From positions 1,364,001 through 1,428,000 of the forward strand of contig NZ_CP186925.1 in NCBI RefSeq assembly GCF_049562855.1: a DNA stretch of 64,000 nt, written 5' to 3'. The translations under genes were made by a program, and so were the position numbers. Within the stretch, counting starts at the first letter, position 1, and each line of letters starts with the position of its first letter. The notes below the pieces were generated by a model that saw only the letters and a list, made by a program, of their open reading frames with translations, searched no databases and was not told where the DNA came from. The stretch is from Ruminococcus_C callidus. Its GTDB lineage: Bacteria > Bacillota > Clostridia > Oscillospirales > Ruminococcaceae. This document shows, in pieces, positions 34,711 to 43,069 of this stretch.

Positions 34711-36510
34711 TTATTCTTCTGTACCGACAGTCATTTGCCGCCAACCGATTCCCAGCAGGAACCAGAACATTGGAGCATGGTAAATCAGGCTATCATTGAA
34801 AAATGCCGTTAACGCATAAGATAACACTGAGAGCAGCAGTCCGGTGCGGAATGCGTCCCATTTTTCCTGCTTTCCGAAACACTTCCGGAAACCGCATACA
34901 AAGAACAGCACCAGTACACCCAGAATCAGCAGCATAGACGGAATTCCGGTATCCTGTGCCACTTGCAGATACCAGTTATGCGGTTTGTTGTACAAGGCGT
35001 ACACACCGAAGATGTTCAACAGTGCCGGCAAGTCATACTGATTCAGATAGAAAATTGTGGTGGCAGGACCGTGTCCCAGAATCCAGCAGTCCCGTAGTGC
35101 AGAAATGGTGTTTGCCCAGACAAATACTCGCCCGTTCAGATAGGGATAGCTCTGCTGAAGAGATTTTGAACTGCTTACTTCCGGTACCTCTGTCAGCGGC
35201 GTTTGTCCTACGCCCAGTGCAAGCCAGCTGCCGTTTTGCCGTACCACTTCCAGCGGCGTGGCATAGCCCATCAGAAAATCCAGTCGGTCAGACTGCACCT
35301 GCACCTGACAGTGTTTCAATTCCGGTTCGGCAAAGGAACAAGTCATGCCGTCTGCATCGATTTGCGGGGTGACTTCTGTGCCGTTGCAGGTGAATGTCAG
35401 TTCCTGCGGTGTCAGATTGTTTCCCGCGGTAGCCACACTGAATGTGGTGTTCGCATTTTTTACGGAAACGGTGTTTCCATTCAAATCGATAGATAGAATC
35501 CGGAAGGTTTCCTCCTGTGCCATGCCGATCATGGTGTGCCGGAATTTTTCTGACAAAGTGTCACCGTTCCGGCTCCACAGGAATCCTACACTGCCAAAAA
35601 CCACTGCGGCGGCAGTAACACCGCAAAGGCAGCCTTTGACTATCGGTTTCCAATTGGTGTGGAATGCCCAGATCAGCAGAAAGACAACTGTCAGTCCAAA
35701 GCCCAGCAGAATCGCATTCATGACCTTGGAGAGCAACAGTGCCGTTGCCAGCAGAACCGCTGCCAGAATCTGTACCAGTAAACGTTTGGTAGTTCCCTCG
35801 CGGGTAATCAGCGAAACTACTACCGGTAAAAGCATTGCACAGTACATGCCGAGATAGTCTGCATTGCCAAATGTCAGTGATACAGCATCGCCAACGCCGA
35901 CTGTTCCCTGCAAGCCGCCCAGAAATTGCACGATTGCACTATTGTAATAGCAAATGCCGGAGCGTTCCAGCAATGCCAATACGCCCAGTACAATAGAAAG
36001 TACAGTCAGACAGCTTTTTACAAAGTCCAAAACTTCTTTTCGGTCGATCCAGTACCATGCCGCCGCAAACACGACTACGTAACCTACCAGTGCCAGATAA
36101 CCCTCGTACAACATGTAGATGCCCAGCCACGATTCTGTTGCATACTCTGATGTAATAGTGGACAGCAAGCCCAATAGCAAATAGAGCCCCAGCAGAATAA
36201 ATACCACTGCCGTAAGACGGGTCATTGGCAATTTTCGCTTTGGGCGGAGTGCAATCTGCTCATAGAAAAACCAGATCACGCCGGCAGCCGCGATTCCCAG
36301 CAGGAAAAATTCCCGAAAAAGCTGTTCGAAATCGCTGTAGCCGCCGTCTCCCAGAAAATAGGCAGACCGCACTGCCTGTGGGATTTCTACCGTCAGTGAC
36401 CTTGTGAGAAACGGGAGAATACACAGGCAGACTGCCAGTATTTTCCCCGGCAATGTCAGCTTTCGTGGTGACGTTGAAAGCGTGACGGATGTTCGATGTT
36501 TTTGTTCCAT
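34711..36510 (-). CDS. O-antigen ligase/polymerase-like membrane protein
   Basis: A 599-residue polytopic membrane protein. Roughly ten membrane segments fill the N-terminal 300 residues and more follow at the C-terminus. A large extracytoplasmic domain lies between about 330 and 500 and ends with GHGPATTIFYLNQYD and NKPHNWYLQVAQDTGIPSML, the Wzy_C signature (HNxxLQ). This is the O-antigen ligase (WaaL/Wzy) superfamily, acting on lipid-linked glycans; in a monoderm it probably ligates or polymerises a surface glycan. The ATG at 36510 has AAGAAGG about 12 nt upstream. The frame extends through MITE A4 but that part is leader. Confidence 0.88.
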   Translation of the reverse strand: MEQKHRTSVTLSTSPRKLTLPGKILAVCLCILPFLTRSLTVEIPQAVRSAYFLGDGGYSDFEQLFREFFLLGIAAAGVIWFFYEQIALRPKRKLPMTRLTAVVFILLGLYLLLGLLSTITSEYATESWLGIYMLYEGYLALVGYVVVFAAAWYWIDRKEVLDFVKSCLTVLSIVLGVLALLERSGICYYNSAIVQFLGGLQGTVGVGDAVSLTFGNADYLGMYCAMLLPVVVSLITREGTTKRLLVQILAAVLLATALLLSKVMNAILLGFGLTVVFLLIWAFHTNWKPIVKGCLCGVTAAAVVFGSVGFLWSRNGDTLSEKFRHTMIGMAQEETFRILSIDLNGNTVSVKNANTTFSVATAGNNLTPQELTFTCNGTEVTPQIDADGMTCSFAEPELKHCQVQVQSDRLDFLMGYATPLEVVRQNGSWLALGVGQTPLTEVPEVSSSKSLQQSYPYLNGRVFVWANTISALRDCWILGHGPATTIFYLNQYDLPALLNIFGVYALYNKPHNWYLQVAQDTGIPSMLLILGVLVLFFVCGFRKCFGKQEKWDAFRTGLLLSVLSYALTAFFNDSLIYHAPMFWFLLGIGWRQMTVGTEE

Positions 36511-36586
36511 AGAAATTTTCAACCTTCTTTCTTCGAACCGATTTGTTTGTAATCGGTTTCGAGATTCCTTTCCACAAAATATGGTA

Positions 36587-36632
36587 GGCAATACCGTACA
36601 AAGTCGCCAGACGCTCTTTGTGCGGTATTGCC
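36587..36632. mobile_element. MITE family A, minimal copy 4 (46 bp)
   Basis: A 46-bp hairpin made almost only of the two terminal repeats, flanked by GGTA (36583-36586, 36633-36636). It is identical to the copy at 63619-63664 and lies between the promoter at 36696-36724 and the ligase-like gene. Confidence 0.87.
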
Positions 36633-36695
36633 GGTATATATACGGAATTGCTGGAAAGAGCTGTTTTCTTAACCGCTTCATACAGCATTTCTTCT

Positions 36696-36724
36696 ATTAT
36701 AAAAGAATTCTGGCAAAAAGTCAA
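36696..36724 (-). promoter_or_regulatory. Promoter of the O-antigen-ligase-like gene
   Basis: Minus strand -35 TTGACT (36719-36724), 17-bp spacer, -10 TATAAT (36696-36701). Confidence 0.7.
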
Positions 36725-36741
36725 TCTTTTCCTTGCAAAAA

Positions 36742-37566
36742 TCAATGCAAATATTCCAGAATTGTCTTTGCAACGCCGTCTTCTGTGTGCGATAAGGTGA
36801 TTCGGTCTGCTGCTTGTTTGCAGGCATCGGAAGCGTTTGCCACTGCGACACCGATTCCGGCATAGGCAAGCATTTCTGCATCATTGTCCGCATTGCCAAA
36901 TGCCAGAATATTTTCTGCCGGTATGCCGGTTTGTTCTGACAGAAACCGCAGCCCATTGGCTTTCCCTGCTTCTGCATGGGCGATTTCCACCAATTCCGGT
37001 GTGGAAGATGTTACGTAAATATCAGCGATTTCCTGTTGCACCTGTACACGAAGCCGGTCTTTTTCTGCACATTCCGGACAAATCAAATCGATGCAGTCTA
37101 TTTCATGTTGATGTTCCAGCAAAAACGCTGTCATATCGGCTACTGGTTTTCGTGTTCGTTTTAAATATGCTTGCAGCGGTGCCGCCTGCCGGTACTTTTC
37201 CGGATTGTTCAGATATTCTTCCGGTGCGTACATCTGTCCGCCTATGCCGGCTTCTATCAGAAAAGTTCCTGCCGCTTGCTGCATTTTCAGCAGATCCAGA
37301 ACTGCCTGCTCCGGCAATGTCCATGCACACAGCAGTTTTCCGGCAGGCAATTCGGAAACCGCTGCTCCGTTGGATGTGACGGCATAACGAATGCCAGCAA
37401 AATGACGGATTTTTTCCGGCAGTGCTGTAAAGGCACGCCCACTCGCTACAACAATGCAGATGCCCTGCGAAATTGCCTTTGTCAGAGCATCTTCCGCGGC
37501 AGCAGACAGGGTGCTGTCCGGCTGGAGCAGTGTGCCGTCCAAGTCCAGTGCAATCATTTGTACCAT
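36742..37566 (-). CDS. Cof-type HAD-family hydrolase
   Basis: A 274-residue cytoplasmic phosphatase of the HAD superfamily, C2B-cap (Cof) type. Motif I is ALDLDGTLL, the small-residue motif II is VVASGRAF, and motif IV is AFGNADNDAEMLAYAGIGVAVANA. It probably dephosphorylates sugar phosphates or pyridoxal phosphate; the substrate is not fixed. The ATG at 37566 follows GAGAGG. Confidence 0.92.
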   Translation of the reverse strand: MVQMIALDLDGTLLQPDSTLSAAAEDALTKAISQGICIVVASGRAFTALPEKIRHFAGIRYAVTSNGAAVSELPAGKLLCAWTLPEQAVLDLLKMQQAAGTFLIEAGIGGQMYAPEEYLNNPEKYRQAAPLQAYLKRTRKPVADMTAFLLEHQHEIDCIDLICPECAEKDRLRVQVQQEIADIYVTSSTPELVEIAHAEAGKANGLRFLSEQTGIPAENILAFGNADNDAEMLAYAGIGVAVANASDACKQAADRITLSHTEDGVAKTILEYLH

Positions 37567-37685
37567 GAAAAAACCTCTCTCTGTTATTTTTGGGAAAAAC
37601 CCTTCATATAGTATACCACACGATTATGTATTGCACATGAACACATGCCGGTACTGCATGAAATCGGAAAATGGAGGGAAGAACT

Positions 37686-38558
37686 ATGTACCACAGCTGG
37701 AATTTGCGAAAACTGCTTCGATATATTGCCTTTGATATGGCACTGGTGCTTGCAGCAATTCTCCTGACGCGGGCAGGCAGACAACACTTTGCGGCGGTGG
37801 ACAGTGCCGGCGGTGTTTCCCTGCCGGTGCTGATGTACCACAGCATTGCACCAGTGCCGGAAACCCAGTATTGCATTTCTCCGGAAACGCTGGAATCCGA
37901 TCTGCAATATTTACAGGAGCATCACTACACAGCAGTATCTCCGGAAGAATTGATCGCCTATACAGAGGGTACTGGTGACTTGCCGGAGAAGCCGGTGCTG
38001 CTGACATTTGACGACGGCTTATATAACAACCTTAGTCTGGCACTGCCGTTGTTGGAAAAGTATGATATGTGTGCGGTGATTTCCGTTGTGGGCAGTTTTG
38101 CAGATGTCTATGCTCCGGACGCTCCTCACAACGATATATATTCCTATCTGACGTGGGAAGATATGCAGCAGTTAGAAGATTCCGGACGGATCACTCTCGG
38201 AAGTCACACCTATGACATGCATGAAAATGGCACCCGCAGGGGCTGTGCCAAAATGGAACAGGAAACGGAGGAAGCCTATCACGAAGCACTGTATACAGAT
38301 CTTTCCATGCTGCAAACGGAATTTCAGGAAAATCTACACATACAGCCTACAGTGTTTGCCTATCCCTATGGATTTGTCTGTCCGGAGAGTAAACTGGTGC
38401 TGGAAGAACTGGGCTTTCAGATTACGCTGACTTGTCTGGAAAAGCCGAACTTCATTACCAGAAATCCAGCGTGTCTATATGGCATCAACCGTTACAACCG
38501 ATTTGGAAATTGTAGTACTGCGGAAATTATGAGGCAGATTCTGCCGGACGAAAAATAG
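37686..38558 (+). CDS. Polysaccharide deacetylase (NodB domain, CE4)
   Basis: A 290-residue membrane-anchored protein with one N-terminal segment (about 17-33). The NodB domain has VLMYHSIA, the metal and base aspartates in LTFDDGLYNN, the metal histidines in GSHTYDMHEN, and PTVFAYPYGF. It should remove acetyl groups from peptidoglycan or a surface glycan outside the cell. The ATG at 37686 follows GGAGG. It is followed 14 bp later by spoIIP, forming an envelope-related operon. Confidence 0.9.
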   Translation: MYHSWNLRKLLRYIAFDMALVLAAILLTRAGRQHFAAVDSAGGVSLPVLMYHSIAPVPETQYCISPETLESDLQYLQEHHYTAVSPEELIAYTEGTGDLPEKPVLLTFDDGLYNNLSLALPLLEKYDMCAVISVVGSFADVYAPDAPHNDIYSYLTWEDMQQLEDSGRITLGSHTYDMHENGTRRGCAKMEQETEEAYHEALYTDLSMLQTEFQENLHIQPTVFAYPYGFVCPESKLVLEELGFQITLTCLEKPNFITRNPACLYGINRYNRFGNCSTAEIMRQILPDEK

Positions 38559-38572
38559 GGAGGTCTTTCATT

Positions 38573-39676
38573 ATGCACAGACGGTTTCATAAAAGGCGGT
38601 GGACGCTGACTTGCTTTCTGGCGGCAATGGTGATTCTGCCGACTGCTGCGGTTCTGCAAAAAGATAATGATGCACAAAATAAGTCTGCCGCACATGCCTA
38701 TGCCGAAAAAGAGGGTGCTGCACAGTCTGTTTCATGGAATGTGTTTTCCGACGGCTATGGCTGGGAGGAAGAAACCGCACCAGTAGCAGCAGAAATTTCG
38801 GCGGAACTGCCGGAACAAAAAGCCTCCGCAGATGCCGGAGAAAAGCCGTATCCGGAAAGCTGGAATCTTAGTTCAGACACCAGTGTGCAGCGTACCAGTT
38901 ATGGCACGTATTCCGGCACACGGTTTTTCAGTTTGTTTTCCGCGGGGCAGGTACAGAACAAAACCAGCATTCCCAACAATACGCTGATTGCAGAGAGTAC
39001 GGCAGCACCGGCATTCACGATCGAAACCAGCGGCGAACCGCAGGTGTTGATTATGCATACGCACACGACAGAATCTTTTGAACCGTATGTGCGGCAAAAT
39101 TTTGATCCGGCGTTCAACTATCGGACAACAGATCCGGCGTATAATATGGTGTCGGTTGGAGATGCTATTACTGCACAGCTGGAGGCTGCCGGCATTGGCG
39201 TGATCCACAATACGACCATTCACGACTACCCTTCCTACAACGGTTCCTATGACCGCAGTGCTGAAACAGTCAGACAGATTTTACAGCAGTATCCGTCTAT
39301 TCGGGTGGTGCTGGACATTCATCGGGACGCGATTCAAAAGGATAACACGCTGATACAGCCGGTTGTGGAAATCAACGGCAAAGAATCTGCACAAGTGATG
39401 ATTATTTCGGGGTGTGATGACGGTACGATGAACATGCCAAACTACATGCAGAATTATCACTTTGCCTGTCGGTTACAAGAAAATATGGAAGGCATGTATG
39501 CAGGACTGACCAGACCAATTCTGTTTGATTACCGGCACTATAATCAGGATCTGACTACGGGCAGTCTGCTGCTGGAAATCGGCACTCACGGAAACACACT
39601 GGAGCAGGCACAGTATGCCGGTGAACTGGTGGGAAAGGCTCTGGCTCAAACACTTTTGAAATTGAAAAAGGAATAA
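38573..39676 (+). CDS. spoIIP: Stage II sporulation protein P
   Basis: A 367-residue protein with an N-terminal membrane anchor, a low-complexity spacer, and the SpoIIP amidase/endopeptidase domain with HTHTTESF, VVLDIHRDA and the late LLEIGTHGNTLEQA. In sporulating Firmicutes SpoIIP cuts peptidoglycan during engulfment together with SpoIID and SpoIIM. Ruminococcus species often keep such genes although sporulation is rarely seen. Good AGGGAGG ribosome site; probably co-transcribed with the deacetylase. Confidence 0.93.
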   Translation: MHRRFHKRRWTLTCFLAAMVILPTAAVLQKDNDAQNKSAAHAYAEKEGAAQSVSWNVFSDGYGWEEETAPVAAEISAELPEQKASADAGEKPYPESWNLSSDTSVQRTSYGTYSGTRFFSLFSAGQVQNKTSIPNNTLIAESTAAPAFTIETSGEPQVLIMHTHTTESFEPYVRQNFDPAFNYRTTDPAYNMVSVGDAITAQLEAAGIGVIHNTTIHDYPSYNGSYDRSAETVRQILQQYPSIRVVLDIHRDAIQKDNTLIQPVVEINGKESAQVMIISGCDDGTMNMPNYMQNYHFACRLQENMEGMYAGLTRPILFDYRHYNQDLTTGSLLLEIGTHGNTLEQAQYAGELVGKALAQTLLKLKKE

Positions 39677-39683
39677 AAGCAAC

Positions 39684-39992
39684 ATGAAACAAACTCATCG
39701 CCGCCGTTGGAGGCGGCTTTTGCAAGGGCTGTGTCTTTACGGATTGCTCTGCGGGTTTTTCTGGGCATATCTGACTGTGCAGACACGTTCACAAAACCGT
39801 ATGACCCATACTCCCGCCGCTATGGCACAATTGACCATACAGCCGAACCAGACGGCATCACTTTGTCTTGCGGCACAGGAGTATCGTTGGGAACTGCCGC
39901 GGTTGGATTCTCAGTGGCTCTGGCTGGCAGCACTGCCGGACACTGCCGGAAATGGTGCGGTACTGCTTTGGCAGCTGCTGACAGACTGGTAA
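39684..39992 (+). CDS. Small single-pass membrane protein, unknown function
   Basis: A 102-residue frame 8 bp after spoIIP with AAGGAA upstream. It has a very basic N-terminus (KQTHRRRWRRL), one membrane segment (about 13-31) and an extracytoplasmic tail of 70 residues. Position suggests a partner in the spoIIP operon, but no family is recognised and its reality rests mainly on spacing and membrane topology. Confidence 0.55.
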   Translation: MKQTHRRRWRRLLQGLCLYGLLCGFFWAYLTVQTRSQNRMTHTPAAMAQLTIQPNQTASLCLAAQEYRWELPRLDSQWLWLAALPDTAGNGAVLLWQLLTDW

Positions 39993-40061
39993 GGGATCAC
40001 TGCGTTTCCAGATTCTCTGAAAATTTTCTGTGAACATCTCGGATATTTCCGCAGAACCTCT

Positions 40062-40090
40062 TGCATTTATCCTGAGAATGTGCTATACTA
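40062..40090 (+). promoter_or_regulatory. Promoter of tRNA-Arg
   Basis: -35 TTGCAT (40062-40067), 17-bp spacer, -10 TATACT (40085-40090), about 52 bp before the mature tRNA. Confidence 0.7.
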
Positions 40091-40141
40091 AATAAGTCGT
40101 CAGACAAGACAGATATGATTCTGATGATGTTTTTCCGATAT

Positions 40142-40219
40142 GCGCCTGTAGCTCAGCTGGATAGAGTGTCAGACTCCGACTCTGAAGGTCGTGCGTTCGA
40201 ATCGCATCAGGCGTACCAA
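40142..40219 (+). tRNA. tRNA-Arg (anticodon CCG)
   Basis: A complete cloverleaf with acceptor GCGCCTG / CAGGCGT (first pair G-U), D-arm with AGCTCAGCTGG, anticodon stem TCAGA/TCTGA around loop CTCCGAC giving anticodon CCG, T-arm with GTTCGAATC, and an encoded CCA end. It reads the CGG arginine codon. A promoter and terminator flank it. Confidence 0.95.
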
Positions 40220-40258
40220 CCCACCTAAGGTTTTACTTTAGGTGGGTTTTGTTTTTAT
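40220..40258 (+). terminator. Terminator after tRNA-Arg
   Basis: Stem AACCCACCTAAG / CTTTAGGTGGGTT followed by TTGTTTTT. Confidence 0.9.
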
Positions 40259-40283
40259 CAGCGTGCGGAAAGGAGTGCGTTTT

Positions 40284-41046
40284 ATGCAGCGGCAACGCGT
40301 TCGACTGGGGAAAGACTTCTCAAGATTACGGAAAGTTTCGGGACATCTATCCCCCGTTATTTTATCAGAAAATAGTGGAGAGAAATTGCGGCACTGCCGG
40401 ACAGGAAGTGTTGGACATCGGAACAGGAACGGGCGTTCTGCCCCGAAATATGTACCGGTTCGGGGCACATTGGACAGGCATCGATATTGCTCCAAATCAG
40501 ATCGCAGAGGCAAAACGGCTTTCGGCGGGTATGGAAATCTCCTATCTTGTTTCGCCGGCGGAGGAACTGGACTTTGCCGGAAAGCAGTTTGACTGCATTA
40601 CTGCCTGTCAGTGCTACTGGTACTTTGACAATCAAAAGGCGGCTCCGGTATTTGCAAGGCTTCTGAAGCCGCATGGGGAACTGTTGCTGCTCTGCATGGA
40701 ATGGCTGCCATATTCGGACAAGATTGCTGAAGCCAGCGAAAAACTGGTGTTGCAGTATAATCCAAAATGGAGTGGAGCAGGAGAAACCAAGCACCCGATT
40801 TCCGTTGCACCGGAACTGTTGGAATATTTTGATCTGACCTATCACGAGGAATACGAATTGGACGTGTCCTTTACCCGTACCAGCTGGAACGGTCGTATGA
40901 AAGCTTGCCGCGGTATCGGAGCTTCGCTGACGCCGGAAGAAATTGCGGCATGGGAAAAAGAACATTTGCAGTTGTTGGAGCGTATTGCACCGGAGACATT
41001 TTTGGTACGGCATTATGCGGCAATTGCGGAACTGCGAAAGAAGTAA
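40284..41046 (+). pseudogene. SAM-dependent methyltransferase with disrupted or unclear N-terminus
   Basis: The frame ending at 41046 encodes a class I SAM methyltransferase. Its opening FDWGKTSQDYGKFRDIYPP is the usual start of this family, motif I is VLDIGTGTGVLP and the acidic ribose contact is GIDIAPNQI. The only ATG with a good ribosome site (AAAGGAG, ATG at 40284) is in another frame and gives MQRQR, after which a single-base shift would join it to FDWGKTS. The methyltransferase frame itself opens at a TTG (40249) inside the tRNA terminator with no ribosome site. A +1 frameshift at about 40294-40300 is the simplest reading; the body of about 245 residues is intact, so it may be a recent mutation, a sequence error or a non-canonical start. 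Confidence 0.7.
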
Positions 41047-41048
41047 AC

Positions 41049-41912
41049 ATGCATCGGATACAAGCAAAAAACATCTTATCTGCCACAAATGGTATGAATC
41101 TGTATCGTGGTTGCACACACGGCTGCATCTATTGCGACAGTCGTTCGGCATGCTATCAAATGGGACACGATTTTGAAGATGTGGCAGTGAAAGAAAACGC
41201 TCCACAGTTGCTGGAGGAAGCTTTGCGGAGAAAGCGGCGGCTCTGCATGATCGGAACCGGTGCCATGAGCGATCCGTATTTACACTGCGAAGAACAGCTG
41301 GGGCTGACACGGCAATGCCTGGAGTTGATTGCAAAATATGGATTTGGTGCAACGGTATTGACGAAGTCGGATCGCGTTTTAAGAGATCTGGATCTGCTGC
41401 AAAAGATTCAGCAGAATGCAAAGTGTGTGGTGCAGATGACGTTGACCACGTGGAACGAAACGCTCTGTCGCATTCTGGAACCCCATGTCTGCACCACTAG
41501 ACGGCGGTATGAAGTGCTGAAGATTATGCAGGCAAATGGAATTCCAACGGTGGTATGGCTCACGCCGATTTTGCCGTTTTTAAATGATACAGAGCAAAAT
41601 CTCCGCGGCATTCTGGAATACTGTTTTGATGCTGGTGTAAAAGGCATTTGCTGTTTCGGTATGGGCGTTACTCTGCGGGAAGGCGATCGGGAATTCTTTT
41701 ATGCACAGTTGGACAAGCATTTCCCCGGCATGAAAGAGCAGTACATACGTCGGTTTGGAAATGCTTATGAGTGCTCCAGTCCCAATCAGGCACGGCTCAT
41801 GACAATTTTCCGCGAGTCTTGTGCCAAGTATGATGTCATGTATGAACCAAATCAAATTTTCGCCTACTTGCGGGAATTTCCGGAATGTCATCGGCAGTTG
41901 TCTTTGTTTTAG
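41049..41912 (+). CDS. Spore-photolyase-like radical SAM protein
   Basis: A 287-residue radical SAM protein of the SPL-like (COG1533) group. The cluster motif is CTHGCIYCDSRS in YRGCTHGCIYCD, and MIGTGAMSDPY and LTKSDRVLRDLDLL follow as in the family. Members are numerous in anaerobes and most lack a proven function; true spore photoproduct lyases repair UV lesions. It lacks enough features to say which. The ATG at 41049 lies 2 bp after the methyltransferase stop; MITE B3 lies downstream. Confidence 0.88.
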   Translation: MHRIQAKNILSATNGMNLYRGCTHGCIYCDSRSACYQMGHDFEDVAVKENAPQLLEEALRRKRRLCMIGTGAMSDPYLHCEEQLGLTRQCLELIAKYGFGATVLTKSDRVLRDLDLLQKIQQNAKCVVQMTLTTWNETLCRILEPHVCTTRRRYEVLKIMQANGIPTVVWLTPILPFLNDTEQNLRGILEYCFDAGVKGICCFGMGVTLREGDREFFYAQLDKHFPGMKEQYIRRFGNAYECSSPNQARLMTIFRESCAKYDVMYEPNQIFAYLREFPECHRQLSLF

Positions 41913-41931
41913 TGTGTTGTGTGAACGCTAA

Positions 41932-42003
41932 GAAAACGCTGCATAAAGCCCGTCTGACGGCTTTGCACGCAATCTGGTTACACGAGCTTTATTCAGTATT
42001 GCC
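41932..42003. mobile_element. MITE family B, copy 3 (72 bp)
   Basis: Ends GAAAACGCTGCATAAAGC and GCTTTATTCAGTATTGCC, target duplication CTAA (41928-41931, 42004-42007). Its right end has the GTATTGCC of family A, which links the two families. Confidence 0.82.
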
Positions 42004-42097
42004 CTAATTTTATATGTTCTCAATCAAATAAAATTAGTATACTATGTAAAAGATAAATGATTCACAAAAAAATTCACTGTCATCATAAAAGTAAAAT

Positions 42098-42135
42098 TGT
42101 CCTGAAGAAACAGACTTTCTTCAGGACGATTTTTG
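42098..42135. terminator. Terminator of the SGNH-HAD operon
   Basis: Stem GTCCTGAAGAAA / TTTCTTCAGGAC with a 5-nt loop, and T-rich tracts on both strands (TTTTAC on the minus side, ATTTTTG on the plus side). Confidence 0.85.
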
Positions 42136-42138
42136 TTG

Positions 42139-42396
42139 TTATTTTCCGGTAGGTGCTTTCGTTTCCAGCCAACGCAGCATTTCGTGGAACCCGTCTTCTG
42201 TCATGGGATACGTCTGTTCCTCCTCGATGTCTGCCAGTTCCGAACAAAGACGGCTGTGCCAGATCTGCACGGTGAAGTTCTCCCCCGGTATGATCTTATA
42301 GCTAAGCTTGCCGTAGCTGCCGGTAAAGGTGTTTCCGAATTCAAAATAGGTGTACTGTGGAATGTCATAGACTTCCGATGCAGGATTTTTTCGCAT
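42139..42396 (-). CDS. Conserved-looking small protein, unknown function
   Basis: An 85-residue soluble protein rich in aromatic residues (YDIPQYTYFEFGNTFTGSYG, FTVQIWHSRLC). The ATG at 42396 follows AGGAGA and overlaps the end of the HAD gene by 32 bp. It is the last gene of the operon. No family is recognised and no membrane or signal segment is visible. Confidence 0.7.
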   Translation of the reverse strand: MRKNPASEVYDIPQYTYFEFGNTFTGSYGKLSYKIIPGENFTVQIWHSRLCSELADIEEEQTYPMTEDGFHEMLRWLETKAPTGK

Positions 42397-43069
42397 GTTC
42401 TTTTTCTCCTATGCCAGCCGCCTGAAGCAGCGGAATGACTTCTTTTAAATTTTCGGCGATGCCAAACAAGCGTTCCCTGTCCCCTGCTTCCGGCGGTGTC
42501 AGGTCGGGAACCAGAATCACATTACAGTGTGCAGACAGTCCTGCGGTAACGCCGTTGGGCGAATCCTCAATTGCCACGCACTGTTCCGGCGGCAAGTGCA
42601 GAGCCTCTGCCGCCACCAGATAGATGTCCGGATCCGGCTTGCCGTGAAGCACCTGATCACCGCCGACAATTTGCGGAAACTGTCCAGCCAGTCCAGCCAG
42701 TTCCAGCCGCTGTTCTGCCAGTTCTTTGGAGGTGGCGGTGGCAATGGCATAAGGCAGTCCGGATTCACGGCAGAATTGCAGCAATTCTGTAATGCCGGAT
42801 TTCTGTTCTACGCCGTGCTCTGCAATATATTGGGAAACCAGTTCCCGCCGGCGGTCACGTACTTTGAAATAGTCAAAGTTTTCTCCGTAAAGCTGCCGGA
42901 AATAAGGTTGGGCGTGGGCGGCACAGCAGCTTCGGACATGCAGGGCGGCTTCTTCAGACATGGGATACCCCAGTTCCTTGGCACTTTGCAGCCAGCAGCG
43001 GAAATAGATTTTTTCCGTATCCAGCAATACGCCGTCCATATCAAAAATCAATCCGCGAATGGTGCTCAC
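42365..43069 (-). CDS. HAD-family phosphatase (beta-phosphoglucomutase-like)
   Basis: A 234-residue HAD subfamily IA hydrolase with FDMDGVLLDTEKIY (motif I), ATATSKELAEQ (motif II), KPDPDIYLVAAE (motif III Lys) and VAIEDSPNGVTAGLSA (motif IV). It may be a sugar-phosphate phosphatase or a beta-phosphoglucomutase. The start is GTG at 43069, overlapping the stop of the SGNH-dockerin gene (GTGA), with GGAGG upstream. Confidence 0.9.
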   Translation of the reverse strand: MSTIRGLIFDMDGVLLDTEKIYFRCWLQSAKELGYPMSEEAALHVRSCCAAHAQPYFRQLYGENFDYFKVRDRRRELVSQYIAEHGVEQKSGITELLQFCRESGLPYAIATATSKELAEQRLELAGLAGQFPQIVGGDQVLHGKPDPDIYLVAAEALHLPPEQCVAIEDSPNGVTAGLSAHCNVILVPDLTPPEAGDRERLFGIAENLKEVIPLLQAAGIGEKEHAKKSCIGSL

